A DNA stretch of 64,000 nucleotides from Gracilimonas sp965227785 (GCF_965227785.1 NZ_OZ245785.1:3286001-3350000); one strand, 5' to 3'; shown: positions 26,948 to 36,298, counted from the first letter of the stretch. Made by a program: numbers and translations. The notes: generated by a model from the letters alone, not told the origin.

Positions 26948-28168
26948 ATGAAAAATATATCCTGTCTGGTTTTACTAATCCTGATTTTAGTCGGTTGTTC
27001 TTCCCAGCAGCCGCAGAAAGTCAAAACCGTAAATACCGGTGCCGAAGTGTTACTTGACCAACACCTGGATGAGTTAGAAGGAAAACGAGTGGGGTTGGTG
27101 ATGAATCCAACCTCAAGAGTGGATGGAGTACATATGGTGGATACCCTTGTAAGTCTTGGGGTGAATGTAACTGCCCTGTTTGCCGCCGAACATGGTTTTC
27201 GGGGAGAAGCAGGAGCGGGTGAGCAAATAACGGATGGAGTAGATGAAGAAACCGGGCTGCCGGTGTTTTCCCTATACGGCTCTACCAAAAAACCGACACC
27301 TGAGATGCTTAATGAGGTTGACCTTCTTCTTTTTGATCTGCCCGACATGGGCGTTCGGTTTTATACCTACAACTCAACCATGGGATTGGTGATGGAGGCC
27401 GTAGCAGAGAACGATAAAGAGCTGTGGATTCTGGATCGACCCAATCCGCTGGGAGGCAATTATGTAGCCGGCTGGATTCTCAGAGAAGAGTACAAATCAT
27501 TTGTAGGTTCCTATCCAGTGCCCATTGCGTATGGAATGACGATGGGGGAAATAGCACAGATGGCAGTGGGAGAGCAGTGGCTTGATTTGCCTGCCGAGCC
27601 AAACTACAAAGTGATAAAAACGGCCGGCTGGAAGCGTGATATGCGCTGGCCAGACACGGGATTACCCTGGATTGCCCCTTCCCCAAACCTGCCTTCTTTC
27701 GAGCATGCATTTATTTATCCGGGCACCGTAATTTTTGAAGGCACAAACATGTCGGAAGGAAGGGGAACAGAAGATCCTTTTCTTACCATCGGAGCTCCCG
27801 GTTTTGATTTCAACGCGGAAGAACTTAAAGAACTGGAGTTGAAGCACTCCATAGTATTGGATTCTGTTACCTTCATGCCCCGGTCCATTCCGGGTAAAGC
27901 TTTATACCCAAAGCATGAAGGAAAAGAATGCACCGGAATTCGCATTTCTTTTATGGGAGATTACGATCAAACAGACCCGGTACTCTTAGGACTCGACTTG
28001 CTAAATTATGCTCAGGCTCATACTCCAAACTTTGAGATGAAGGCATTCGCCAATAAACTCTATGGCATAGATTTGAAATCAATCATGGAAAACAAAGAAG
28101 AGATTCCTTCGTGGCAAGGGGATGTCGAAGCATTCAAAGAGCAACGCACCCCATACCTTCTATACTGA
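26948..28168 (+). CDS. NamZ-like exo-beta-N-acetylmuramidase (DUF1343) lipoprotein
   Basis: This 406-residue protein has a lipoprotein signal with lipobox LVGC (Cys17). The body begins VLLDQHLDELEGKRVGLVMNPT and contains AAEHGFRGEAGAGE, PVFSLYG, LLFDLPDMGVRFYTYNSTM and WILDRPNPLGG, the hallmarks of DUF1343. Members of this family studied elsewhere (NamZ) release N-acetylmuramic acid from the non-reducing end of peptidoglycan fragments, which supports cell-wall recycling. The cell location is periplasmic, lipid-anchored. It converges on the RlmB-like gene with only 2 bases between the stop codons. anmK elsewhere in the window is a possible functional partner. Confidence 0.92.
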   Translation: MKNISCLVLLILILVGCSSQQPQKVKTVNTGAEVLLDQHLDELEGKRVGLVMNPTSRVDGVHMVDTLVSLGVNVTALFAAEHGFRGEAGAGEQITDGVDEETGLPVFSLYGSTKKPTPEMLNEVDLLLFDLPDMGVRFYTYNSTMGLVMEAVAENDKELWILDRPNPLGGNYVAGWILREEYKSFVGSYPVPIAYGMTMGEIAQMAVGEQWLDLPAEPNYKVIKTAGWKRDMRWPDTGLPWIAPSPNLPSFEHAFIYPGTVIFEGTNMSEGRGTEDPFLTIGAPGFDFNAEELKELELKHSIVLDSVTFMPRSIPGKALYPKHEGKECTGIRISFMGDYDQTDPVLLGLDLLNYAQAHTPNFEMKAFANKLYGIDLKSIMENKEEIPSWQGDVEAFKEQRTPYLLY

Positions 28169-28170
28169 TG

Positions 28171-28926
28171 TTATGAACCTTTAGCAGGGTTTTGGCGCAT
28201 CCACTCATAGCTGACTAAGGCAGCGCTCACCGAAGCATTCAGAGATTCGACATTATGTTGCATGGGTATATGAATAACCTCATTGCATCGCTTTAGGTTC
28301 TCGGGTTCAATTCCATCCCCTTCGCTTCCCACTAAAAAGGCCACGGGTTTATTCAAATCAGCTTCCCACAATGATTTCTTGCCTGATCCATCCAGCCCGA
28401 CAATGGAAAAGCCGGTAGCTGTCAGGTCTTTAATTCCCTGGTTGATGTCATGAATTCTGATGACGGGGATTCTGCCTGCAGTACCTGCTGAAGTTTTAAA
28501 AACGGTAGCATTAACCGGCGCTTGATTTTGCATGGGAATGATAACGGCGTCCATTCCTGCAGCCGCAGCAGATCGCAAGATCGCTCCAAAGTTATGGGGG
28601 TCCTCAATTCCGTGTAAAAGCAATACGGCCGGGTTGTTCGACATGATCAGCGTTTCTACCCAGTCGAAGAAAGGGGTATAAGCTACGGTACTCATTTGTG
28701 CAACAAAGCCCTGATCGTTGACTTTGCCTACAAGGCTGAAAATTTTAGGACCGGGAACCTTCACCAAGGGGACATCGTTGGTATATGCAAGCTCAGATAT
28801 ATTTTGATAGGAAGAAGGCTTGATATTATTCTTAACGTAAATTTTGTCAATCTCTGCTGGTTGATTTTGGAGTGCTTCCTCTACCGGATTGCGGCCATAG
28901 ATGAAAAAGTTTTCAGATTTCGTCAT
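28171..28926 (-). CDS. rlmB: TrmH/SpoU-family RNA 2'-O-methyltransferase, RlmB-like
   Basis: This 251-residue SPOUT methyltransferase probably methylates the 2'-hydroxyl of a guanosine in 23S rRNA (G2251 in E. coli numbering). An N-terminal substrate-binding domain (FFIYGRNPVEEAL) is followed by the knotted SAM-binding domain. Its three motifs are intact: HGIEDPHNFGAILRSA, FLVGSEGDGI and ESLNASVSAAL. The exact target (rRNA or tRNA) cannot be fixed by eye, but the GRNPVEEAL start favours RlmB. It converges tail-to-tail with the NamZ-like gene with no terminator between. Confidence 0.88.
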   Translation of the reverse strand: MTKSENFFIYGRNPVEEALQNQPAEIDKIYVKNNIKPSSYQNISELAYTNDVPLVKVPGPKIFSLVGKVNDQGFVAQMSTVAYTPFFDWVETLIMSNNPAVLLLHGIEDPHNFGAILRSAAAAGMDAVIIPMQNQAPVNATVFKTSAGTAGRIPVIRIHDINQGIKDLTATGFSIVGLDGSGKKSLWEADLNKPVAFLVGSEGDGIEPENLKRCNEVIHIPMQHNVESLNASVSAALVSYEWMRQNPAKGS

Positions 28927-29002
28927 AAATAATTTTAAAGTCGTTTTAGTTTCATTATAATAAATGAGTGTCGAAAGACAGGTTAGCTAAAAAATAAAGG
29001 AC

Positions 29003-29353
29003 ATGTTTGAAGAAGAGAAACATAAAAACCCATTAGTTAGCGATGGTTTAGAGCAACTCAATATAACCAACCGTAAGGCTACAGGCATCTCTGATTTCAT
29101 GGATCGTGTGCACTCTATAAACGGACTGCATTTTGTGTCGGCCATAACTCAGATTTTTTTAGGGACGTCTGTGGTAGCGCTTTCATTAATAAACAGCATT
29201 CAGCCATTTTGGTTAGCTACCATTATGACGGTGTTTGGAAGTATCACAACCATGGTAGGATTATATTTCATGTATAGTATTATTACTCACTCCGGCGCAT
29301 TCGATTCCCTTTTGCATAAAGCCATTAAGCGAGTAATAAGCTCACAAAATTAA
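29003..29353 (+). CDS. Small membrane protein of unknown function
   Basis: This 116-residue protein has a polar N terminus of about 45 residues. Two membrane segments follow (about 46-64, FVSAITQIFLGTSVVALSLI, and 72-94), and the C terminus is short and basic. I recognise no family. It begins 76 bases from the divergent RlmB-like gene and is followed by the GDPD gene on the same strand. The good hydrophobic pattern and its fit between genes support that it is real. Confidence 0.65.
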   Translation: MFEEEKHKNPLVSDGLEQLNITNRKATGISDFMDRVHSINGLHFVSAITQIFLGTSVVALSLINSIQPFWLATIMTVFGSITTMVGLYFMYSIITHSGAFDSLLHKAIKRVISSQN

Positions 29354-29438
29354 TTCATTGTTAATAATTTTTTTACGAAAGTAACAACTCACCTTGTTAT
29401 CATGGGGTAGTCTTTGTATTTCAAAACCCTCTGTTAAT

Positions 29439-30302
29439 TTGAAATTTCTTTTTTCTTTAATCCCCTTATTATTGCTGGTACAAACATCCATCAATTCCCA
29501 GCCCTCATCTGTGAACCTACCTGTGAAATTATATTCCGGCTCCGGCGACAATTTTGTAGTCATCGGCCATAGGGGAGCCAGTGCCTATTATCCTGAAAAT
29601 ACGATGGCCGCATTTGAGGCAGCTTATGAAATGGGAGCCGAAATGATAGAGCTCGATATTTTGCTTAGCAAGGATGGTGTTCCGGTTGTTATTCATGATG
29701 AAACATTAGACCGTACCACTAACGGCGCAGGAAAAGTAGCTGACTACACGTTAACTGAGCTTCAGAAATTAGATGCGGGACTTTGGTTTGGAAGAGAGCA
29801 TGCCGGAGAGCAAATCCCTACTCTTGAAGAAGTGCTCGGGTTCGCTAAAGATAGAATTACTCTGAACATCGAAATTAAAACCGAAGCCGTAACGGATGAG
29901 TACCTTGGGGGGATAGAAGAAAAGGCTCTGAATCTGGTAAAAAAATATGAAATGGAGGACTATGTACTGTTCTCCAGTTTTGATTATCGGGCTATATCTC
30001 ACCTTAAACAGCTGGATGTGGACATCTCAGCTGCATTGCTCTACAATAAGAAGCAATCGGCCAGCCGAATTCCATCCGAATTAGTTGCAAACTATAAGGC
30101 CGACGCGTTTAATTGCAGCAGGCGGCAATACAAAAAAAGATGGGCAGAAGATACCCAAAGGCATAATATTCCTGTTTTTGTGTATACGGTGAATAAAGAA
30201 AGGCAGATGGAAAAAATGATTAAACGTGGAGTAAGCGGTATTTTTTCCGATAAGCCGGACCTGTTGAAGCAGGTTGTGGATAACATGTGGAAAACAAAGT
30301 AG
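29439..30302 (+). CDS. Secreted glycerophosphodiester phosphodiesterase
   Basis: This enzyme hydrolyses glycerophosphodiesters to glycerol-3-phosphate and an alcohol. The TIM-barrel domain shows the catalytic HRGASAYYPENTM, MIELDILLSKDGVPVVIHDETLDRTTNG with the metal-binding acidic pair, and LNIEIKTE. There is no in-frame ATG before the domain. I prefer the TTG at 29439, which gives a clean signal peptide (MKFLFSLIPLLLLVQTS...). A TTG at 29394 would add 15 residues. The product is then 287 residues and periplasmic. It presumably salvages phospholipid head groups. Confidence 0.9.
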   Translation: MKFLFSLIPLLLLVQTSINSQPSSVNLPVKLYSGSGDNFVVIGHRGASAYYPENTMAAFEAAYEMGAEMIELDILLSKDGVPVVIHDETLDRTTNGAGKVADYTLTELQKLDAGLWFGREHAGEQIPTLEEVLGFAKDRITLNIEIKTEAVTDEYLGGIEEKALNLVKKYEMEDYVLFSSFDYRAISHLKQLDVDISAALLYNKKQSASRIPSELVANYKADAFNCSRRQYKKRWAEDTQRHNIPVFVYTVNKERQMEKMIKRGVSGIFSDKPDLLKQVVDNMWKTK

Positions 30303-30380
30303 CTTTTCTTGTCAATCTTCATTGAATGGGGGTAGGGAACCTCCTATATTTTACATCCATCAACTACACCCATTTCCCGC

Positions 30381-32039
30381 ATGTCCACCAAATATATTTT
30401 TGTAACCGGAGGAGTTACATCTTCGCTCGGAAAAGGAATCATTTGTGCATCTCTCGGTCGTCTGCTGGTTGCGCAAGGCCTCAAAGTAACCGTTCAAAAA
30501 CTGGATCCTTATATCAACGTTGATCCGGGAACGATGAACCCCTACGAACACGGAGAGGTGTATGTTACCGATGATGGTGCAGAAACCGATCTCGACCTTG
30601 GGCATTACGAGCGATTTCTGGATATCAAAACTTCACAAAGTAATAATGTGACTACTGGTCGTATTTATTATGATGTGATTACGAAGGAGCGGCAGGGAGC
30701 TTATCTTGGAAAAACGGTTCAGGTGATTCCTCATATCACCGATGAGATTCAGTCTCATGTGCTCAAACTGGGGCAGTCCGGGAATTACGATGTGGTGATT
30801 ATAGAAATTGGTGGAACCGTTGGTGACATTGAAAGCTTACCGTACATTGAAGCGGTTCGTCAGTTACGGTATAACGTGGGTCGACAAAACACCCTATCCA
30901 TTCACCTGACACTGGTACCTTATTTGGCAGCAGCCGGGGAGTTAAAAACCAAGCCAACCCAGCATTCTGTTAAAACTCTATCGGAAAGTGGACTCCAACC
31001 GGATATCCTGGTTTGCCGAACAGAACACCATTTGGATGAAACCATCCGCCGTAAAGTAGCTCAGTTTTGTAATGTGGACCTGGAAGATGTAATTGAGTCT
31101 CGCGATGCCCGCAGTATTTACGAAGTACCACTGTTGATGCAGGAAGAAGGACTTGATAAAAGGGTGATCGAAAAGCTGAAGCTTAAAACGGAAGAACCGA
31201 ACCTGGATAACTGGATTGGTTTTGTAGAGGCGGTTTGTAATCCTTCTGGAGATATAAATATTGCACTGGTTGGGAAGTACGTTGAGCATCATGATTCTTA
31301 CAAATCCATTGTAGAGGCATTTATCCATGCCGGCGCGGTAAACGACTGTAAAGTGAATATCAGGTGGATTCAGTCAGACAACCTGACCCGTGAGAATGTT
31401 GAGAAAGAATTCAAGGATATATCCGGGGTGTTGGTGGCTCCTGGTTTTGGCGGACGTGGAATCTCTGGAAAGTTAGCTGCGGTTGAGTACGCCCGAACCA
31501 ACGATATCCCATTTTTTGGCATATGCCTGGGTATGCAGTGTGCGGTTATCGAGTACGCCCGAGATGTATGCGGCTGGGAAGATGCCAACAGCACCGAATT
31601 TGACGAAGAATCCGAATATCCCATCATCGATATCATGCATGATCAAAAGAATATCGAGAATATGGGAGGAACCATGCGATTGGGTAAATACACCTGCAAG
31701 CTTAAGAAGGGGACCAAGTCGTATGAAGCCTATGGGGATGAAGTTGTCGAAGAACGTCATCGTCACCGATATGAGGTTAATAACAATCTCCGTTATAAAC
31801 TGACAGAAAATGGAATGGTGCTGGCAGGTATGAACCCCGAGCGAGATTTGGTCGAAATAGTCGAGATTCCGGATCACCCCTGGTTTGTTGGAGTTCAATT
31901 TCACCCTGAATTAAGAAGTACGGTAAATAACCCTCAACCACTGTTTGTTGATTTTGTTAAAGCCAGTCTGAAATATGCAAAATCTTCGAAGCTGTACAAG
32001 CCTCGTAAAGCGAAGAAAGCTATAGCTGAAAACTCCTGA
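30381..32039 (+). CDS. pyrG: CTP synthase
   Basis: This 552-residue enzyme converts UTP, ATP and glutamine to CTP. The N-terminal synthetase domain has the P-loop segment TGGVTSSLGKGI and the UTP/CTP-binding stretch ending LPYIEAVRQLR. The C-terminal class I glutamine amidotransferase domain has the nucleophile Cys in FGICLGMQ and the His-Glu in QFHPEL. Length and motifs are fully standard. It overlaps the downstream Nudix gene by 1 base (TGATG), so the two are translationally coupled. Confidence 0.97.
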   Translation: MSTKYIFVTGGVTSSLGKGIICASLGRLLVAQGLKVTVQKLDPYINVDPGTMNPYEHGEVYVTDDGAETDLDLGHYERFLDIKTSQSNNVTTGRIYYDVITKERQGAYLGKTVQVIPHITDEIQSHVLKLGQSGNYDVVIIEIGGTVGDIESLPYIEAVRQLRYNVGRQNTLSIHLTLVPYLAAAGELKTKPTQHSVKTLSESGLQPDILVCRTEHHLDETIRRKVAQFCNVDLEDVIESRDARSIYEVPLLMQEEGLDKRVIEKLKLKTEEPNLDNWIGFVEAVCNPSGDINIALVGKYVEHHDSYKSIVEAFIHAGAVNDCKVNIRWIQSDNLTRENVEKEFKDISGVLVAPGFGGRGISGKLAAVEYARTNDIPFFGICLGMQCAVIEYARDVCGWEDANSTEFDEESEYPIIDIMHDQKNIENMGGTMRLGKYTCKLKKGTKSYEAYGDEVVEERHRHRYEVNNNLRYKLTENGMVLAGMNPERDLVEIVEIPDHPWFVGVQFHPELRSTVNNPQPLFVDFVKASLKYAKSSKLYKPRKAKKAIAENS

Positions 32040-32476
32040 TGTCAGCTTCCTACACGAATCGGGTACGCGTTCGGTCTTGTGGGTTGTTATTTAAAGAGGA
32101 AAAACTATTGCTCGTGGAGCTGATGTCTCCGGTCACTAATCAATGGACCTGGATTCCGCCCGGCGGCGGTGTAGAATTCGGAGAGTCGCTGGAGGAAGCA
32201 CTCATTCGTGAATTCAGGGAAGAAACCGGGCTCATTATATCTGTTGGTAAACAAGTCCACATAAATGAAGTTATTCAGGGTTCTATTCACGCCATTGAGT
32301 TCTATTTTATCGTGAATCAGGAAGGGGGAGAGTTAAAACTTGGATCAGACCCTGAGAGAAGTGCCCACCAACAGCTATTACGGAGCATAGGTTTCTTTGG
32401 GAAAAAGGAAATAGACGAAATAAATACTGCCCCGGATTTTATTAATCCTTCTCTTTGGGATGAATTTGTCTCGTAA
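32039..32476 (+). CDS. Nudix hydrolase
   Basis: This 145-residue Nudix pyrophosphatase begins on the A of the pyrG stop codon. The complete Nudix box is present: GGVEFGE followed by seven residues and REFREETGL, which supplies the magnesium-binding glutamates. The substrate cannot be read from the motif. Coupling to CTP synthase suggests a nucleotide-pool task such as removing a modified or surplus nucleoside triphosphate, but this is inference from context only. Confidence 0.9.
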   Translation: MSASYTNRVRVRSCGLLFKEEKLLLVELMSPVTNQWTWIPPGGGVEFGESLEEALIREFREETGLIISVGKQVHINEVIQGSIHAIEFYFIVNQEGGELKLGSDPERSAHQQLLRSIGFFGKKEIDEINTAPDFINPSLWDEFVS

Positions 32477-32597
32477 TTATTTTGATGATGAGTTCACTTT
32501 CATCCAAAAGCGCAAAGAAAACCACAAAGCTTGCAAAGCGCTTATCAAAGCGCATTTCTTTCCTTATATTCAACAAAATTCTAATCAATAAATACCC

Positions 32598-34253
32598 ATG
32601 AAAAAGCTATTCATTCTACTTTTTGCTCTCGGAATTTCAATCAGTGCCTGTACGAATTCCGGAGACGTCAAGACTTTTATTAATGCCAACGGTTATACCT
32701 TCTCCGCAGATTCACTGGTCACCTTTAAGACTATGGTTGTTGAAGATGGAAAAATTAAAAAGGTGGGTGGACAAGAATTATCTGATGGTGCAACCGGCGA
32801 GATCATTGATTTAGCAGGGAAGACCGTACTGCCGGGTTTAATAGATGCTCACGGACATGTAATGGGACTTGGGTTCCAGGAACTGAACGTGAATGTGGCC
32901 GGGATAGAATCACTGGAAGCTACACTTGATACCATAAAGGCGTATGCAGAAGCAAACCCGGATCTGGAATGGATTCAGGGACGTGGGTGGAATCAAACCC
33001 TGTGGGAAGAGAATGAATTCCCAACGGCAGAGGACTTAGACCGGGTTGTTCCGGACCGACCTGTGTATCTATCCCGTATAGATGGCCATGCAGGATGGGT
33101 GAATAGCAAAGCCCTGGAACTGGCTCAAATCAGTAAAGATACTCCTGATCCGCAAGGCGGAAAAATTATCCGGGACACGAACGGAGAGGCAACGGGGGTT
33201 TTTGTGGATGCTGCCGAAAATTACATCATGGAAATTATTCCCGAACCCACTGAAGTTGAAAGAAAGCGTGCCCTGGAGCTGGCTCTTGAGCAAATGGCGA
33301 GTATGGGCCTTACCTCTGTTCATGATGCCGGAGTAAGTGCAACGAATTGGGAGATTTATAAAGAGTTTGCAGACCAGGATAAAATGACCGGCCGTATCTA
33401 TGCTATGATTGGAGGGATGACTGCTTTTGAAGAGCTTTCCAAAAACGGTCCTGTTGACTCGTATGCGAACGACCGGTTAGCACTGAGAAGTGTGAAGCTT
33501 TATTCAGATGGTGCACTTGGTAGCCGAGGCGCTGCCATGATTGAGCCTTATTCGGATGATCCAGGAAACCGTGGTCTTCTTTTTGCCGACCAGGACGAAT
33601 TTAATGAAATCATGATGACAACGGCTTCGGCCGGATTTCAAACTAATGTTCATGCTATCGGCGACCGTGCAAACCGTGTGATCCTGAATGCTTTTGCCCA
33701 TGTTCGGAGTGAACTCGGCAACCAGGGTCTTCGCCACCGAATTGAACACGCACAAATTGTGTCACTTGAAGATATCCCGCGGTTTGCAGAGCTGGATATC
33801 ATAGCTTCCATGCAGCCCCGCCATGCCACCAGCGACAAAAACATGGCGGTTGATCGTGTGGGCGAAGAACGTATTGAAGGCGGGTATGCCTGGCAGACAT
33901 TCCTTGATCAGGGAACGATTGTTGCTGCCGGATCTGATTTTCCCGTTGAGCCCTCGAACCCATTTTGGGGACTGTACTCATCTGTAACGAGAATGGATCA
34001 TGAAGGAAACCCTCCTGGTGGCTGGTATCCGGATGAATCTCTGAGCAGAGAGCAAGCTCTCAAGGCTTTCACCGTTGATGCTGCCTATGCTGCCCACCAG
34101 GAAGAAGTACTCGGTTCTATAGAAGAGGGAAAATGGGCTGACTTCGTGATTATAGATCAGGATTATTTTAAGGTGCAGGCCAAGGATATTTATAAGATAG
34201 ACGTGCTGGAAACCTGGGTAGCCGGTGAAAAGGTGTACACCAAGTCTGATTGA
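32598..34253 (+). CDS. Amidohydrolase (YtcJ-like) lipoprotein
   Basis: This 551-residue protein has a lipobox (ISISAC, Cys18). It belongs to the metal-dependent amidohydrolase superfamily, Amidohydro_3/YtcJ branch. Visible metal-binding motifs are DAHGHVMG (HxH), the segment LRSVKLYSDGALGSRGA that normally carries the bridging lysine, NVHAIGDRAN, RIEHAQ, and the late Asp in AAGSDFPVEP. The N- and C-terminal beta-sandwich halves (KTVLPGLIDAHGH and GKWADFVIIDQD) complete the fold. The likely place is the periplasm. The substrate is unknown; family members cleave N-formyl or amide bonds. The gene stands alone. Confidence 0.9.
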   Translation: MKKLFILLFALGISISACTNSGDVKTFINANGYTFSADSLVTFKTMVVEDGKIKKVGGQELSDGATGEIIDLAGKTVLPGLIDAHGHVMGLGFQELNVNVAGIESLEATLDTIKAYAEANPDLEWIQGRGWNQTLWEENEFPTAEDLDRVVPDRPVYLSRIDGHAGWVNSKALELAQISKDTPDPQGGKIIRDTNGEATGVFVDAAENYIMEIIPEPTEVERKRALELALEQMASMGLTSVHDAGVSATNWEIYKEFADQDKMTGRIYAMIGGMTAFEELSKNGPVDSYANDRLALRSVKLYSDGALGSRGAAMIEPYSDDPGNRGLLFADQDEFNEIMMTTASAGFQTNVHAIGDRANRVILNAFAHVRSELGNQGLRHRIEHAQIVSLEDIPRFAELDIIASMQPRHATSDKNMAVDRVGEERIEGGYAWQTFLDQGTIVAAGSDFPVEPSNPFWGLYSSVTRMDHEGNPPGGWYPDESLSREQALKAFTVDAAYAAHQEEVLGSIEEGKWADFVIIDQDYFKVQAKDIYKIDVLETWVAGEKVYTKSD

Positions 34254-34318
34254 TTAAATCGGGAACATCAGTTTTAGTAGCCGGTTTAAGGTAATGAACA
34301 TCTAAAAAATCATTATTT

Positions 34319-35110
34319 ATGAAGTATAGAATAACCACATTTACTTGTTTGTTACTTTCCGTTTCGCTGTTTTTGTTTTCATGTAATACAACCAACAGCG
34401 ACAAGAACCCGCCGGAGATGCCACCACCTGAGTCAATGAAAGTTGACATGTCTGAGATGGAATCCGCATCTAATAAAACTGTTGCTAAAGCTGCTGAATC
34501 TAATTTCAACACTGCTTTGTTTGCCGCCGGAGTAGCTAAAGTTATTTTAGAAGCAAACCTGGCTATCCCAAGGGCACTCATGACAGCCGCACAAGACAAA
34601 TCTGCTGAGGCTGTAAATGGTAACGAGTGGGAATGGAGTTACACTACGGCTGCCAACGGTGAGAATTACGGAGTTAGGCTGACAGCCAGTGTGGAATCTA
34701 CCGATGAAGTAACGTGGAATTTCTATGTTACCAATTCTGAATTGGGATACGACAATCAATTGTTCTTTACCGGAACATCAGATTTTGAAGCCACATCAGG
34801 TACCTGGACTTATTTTGATTTAGAATCAGGTAATGAAGTATCGGTTGTAACCTGGAATCGCGCTGATAATGAAGCTTCTGTTACACTGGAAGTTGAAAGC
34901 GACCGAAATGACAACCTCGGTGATTCCATCAGTTACGATTTTGACGGAACGATTAAAACCGTGGTGTTTGTGGACGTATCAGAAGATGAGACCACAACTA
35001 TAAGCTATAACACGGAAACCATGACCGGTTTCATTATTTCGCCTAATTATAATGAAGGCGCAAAATCTTGCTGGGATGAAAATCTCAACAATACTACTTG
35101 TAGCAGTTAG
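34319..35110 (+). CDS. Lipoprotein of unknown function
   Basis: This 263-residue protein has a typical lipoprotein signal (LFLFSC, lipid-modified Cys at residue 22). A low-complexity, charged linker follows, then a beta-rich C-terminal domain (WEWSYTTAANGENYGVRLTASV, TWTYFDLESGNEVSVVTWNR). I recognise no family, but short aromatic beta-strand repeats suggest a barrel or sandwich near the outer membrane. It has its own terminator at 35142-35172. Confidence 0.75.
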   Translation: MKYRITTFTCLLLSVSLFLFSCNTTNSDKNPPEMPPPESMKVDMSEMESASNKTVAKAAESNFNTALFAAGVAKVILEANLAIPRALMTAAQDKSAEAVNGNEWEWSYTTAANGENYGVRLTASVESTDEVTWNFYVTNSELGYDNQLFFTGTSDFEATSGTWTYFDLESGNEVSVVTWNRADNEASVTLEVESDRNDNLGDSISYDFDGTIKTVVFVDVSEDETTTISYNTETMTGFIISPNYNEGAKSCWDENLNNTTCSS

Positions 35111-35141
35111 CAGCCTTTTTTGGGTACTTAAAAAATACTTT

Positions 35142-35172
35142 AAGCCTCGTCTTTAATAGGACGAGGCTTTTT
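35142..35172 (+). terminator. Rho-independent terminator after the lipoprotein gene
   Basis: A perfect 10-bp stem AAGCCTCGTC (35142-35151) / GACGAGGCTT (35160-35169) with an 8-base loop is followed by T residues. Confidence 0.9.
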
Positions 35173-35194
35173 GTTTTATAAGAACTTCTGAAAT

Positions 35195-35218
35195 CATATA
35201 TTATATGTACAATATATG
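35195..35218. promoter_or_regulatory. Candidate operator upstream of the radical SAM gene
   Basis: A perfect inverted repeat CATATATT-N8-AATATATG lies 22 bases before the ATG at 35240, with TGTACAA across its centre. Position and symmetry fit a repressor or activator site overlapping the promoter. The sequence is AT-rich, so chance is possible. A strong Shine-Dalgarno AGGAGG (35229-35234) lies between it and the start codon, which is rare in this window. Confidence 0.35.
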
Positions 35219-35239
35219 TAAATAATTCAGGAGGCATTT

Positions 35240-36298
35240 ATGAAAGGCAAACAAAATCCGTTGAGAGGAAGGGGAGCATCCGATAATCCCGTCAATCGTT
35301 TTGAGGGAAATTATATTGATTATGATGTAGATGAGGAGACGGGCGAAAAGCCATCCCCGAAAACACAGCTAATCAGAGATGACACCAAAACAATAATCAC
35401 CTATAACAAAAGTAAAGACATCAGCTTTGATGCGAGCATCAACCCATACCGGGGATGTGAGCATGGGTGTATCTATTGTTATGCGCGGCCTTTTCATGAG
35501 TACCTGGGATATTCATCGGGGTTGGATTTTGAGTCCAAAATTGTGGTGAAGTACGACGCTCCCGAATTACTAAGAAAAGAACTGAGTTCGCCCAAATGGA
35601 AACCGCAGGTAATTGCTATGAGCGGGGTAACGGATGTATATCAACCTCTGGAGCGAAAGCTGGAACTGACAAGAGGGTGTCTGGAAGTGATGGCCGAGTT
35701 TAGGAATCCCGTAGGTTTAATTACAAAGAATCATTTGATCACCCGCGACATCGACATTCTTTGTGAGTTGAATGACTATAACTGCGTGAGCGTAACGGTA
35801 TCAGTCACAACGCTGGACAATGATCTGACCGGAGTAATGGAGCCGAGAACTTCTCGCCCCAACCGCAGGTTGGATGCCATTCGTCAGCTGGCAGATGCAG
35901 GGATACCGGTTGGCGTAAATGTAGCTCCCATCATCCCGGGATTAACCGATCACGAGTGTGCCGAAATCCTTGAAAAAGCATCAGCGGCCGGAGCATCATT
36001 CGCAAATTACATCATTGTGCGGTTGCCGTATAAAGTAAAGGATATGTTTCAGGAATGGCTGGGGCAACATTATCCGGAGAGAAAGAAGAAAGTGTTGCGC
36101 AAGATTCTGGATCTTCGGGAAGGAAAATTAAACAGCTATGAGTGGAAGGAACGAATGAAAGGGAAGGGTAATTTCTCAAAACAGATTTCCGATCTGTTTA
36201 AAGTACAGACTAAACGATTGGGGCTCAATGAGAAGAAACGATATCTCTCTACAGACCATTTTAAAAAATCCACGGGCACACAACTGAATCTATTTTGA
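35240..36298 (+). CDS. PA0069/Rv2578c-family radical SAM protein
   Basis: This 352-residue protein has a 4Fe-4S radical SAM cluster motif CEHGCIYC (Cys73, Cys77, Cys80), set in SINPYRGCEHGCIYCYARP. KNHLITRDIDIL and VGVNVAPIIPGLTD follow, all typical of the PA0069/Rv2578c family. This family is related to the spore photoproduct lyase group. Its reaction is not established. It should be cytoplasmic. A strong Shine-Dalgarno and a symmetric upstream site suggest individually controlled expression. Confidence 0.92.
   Translation: MKGKQNPLRGRGASDNPVNRFEGNYIDYDVDEETGEKPSPKTQLIRDDTKTIITYNKSKDISFDASINPYRGCEHGCIYCYARPFHEYLGYSSGLDFESKIVVKYDAPELLRKELSSPKWKPQVIAMSGVTDVYQPLERKLELTRGCLEVMAEFRNPVGLITKNHLITRDIDILCELNDYNCVSVTVSVTTLDNDLTGVMEPRTSRPNRRLDAIRQLADAGIPVGVNVAPIIPGLTDHECAEILEKASAAGASFANYIIVRLPYKVKDMFQEWLGQHYPERKKKVLRKILDLREGKLNSYEWKERMKGKGNFSKQISDLFKVQTKRLGLNEKKRYLSTDHFKKSTGTQLNLF

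Noticed and set aside
32500..32560. Three AAAGCGC words before the amidohydrolase gene as a CRISPR-like or iteron array
   Set aside because: The words are short, unevenly spaced and in a 120-base spacer; no spacer-repeat regularity or replication gene is present.
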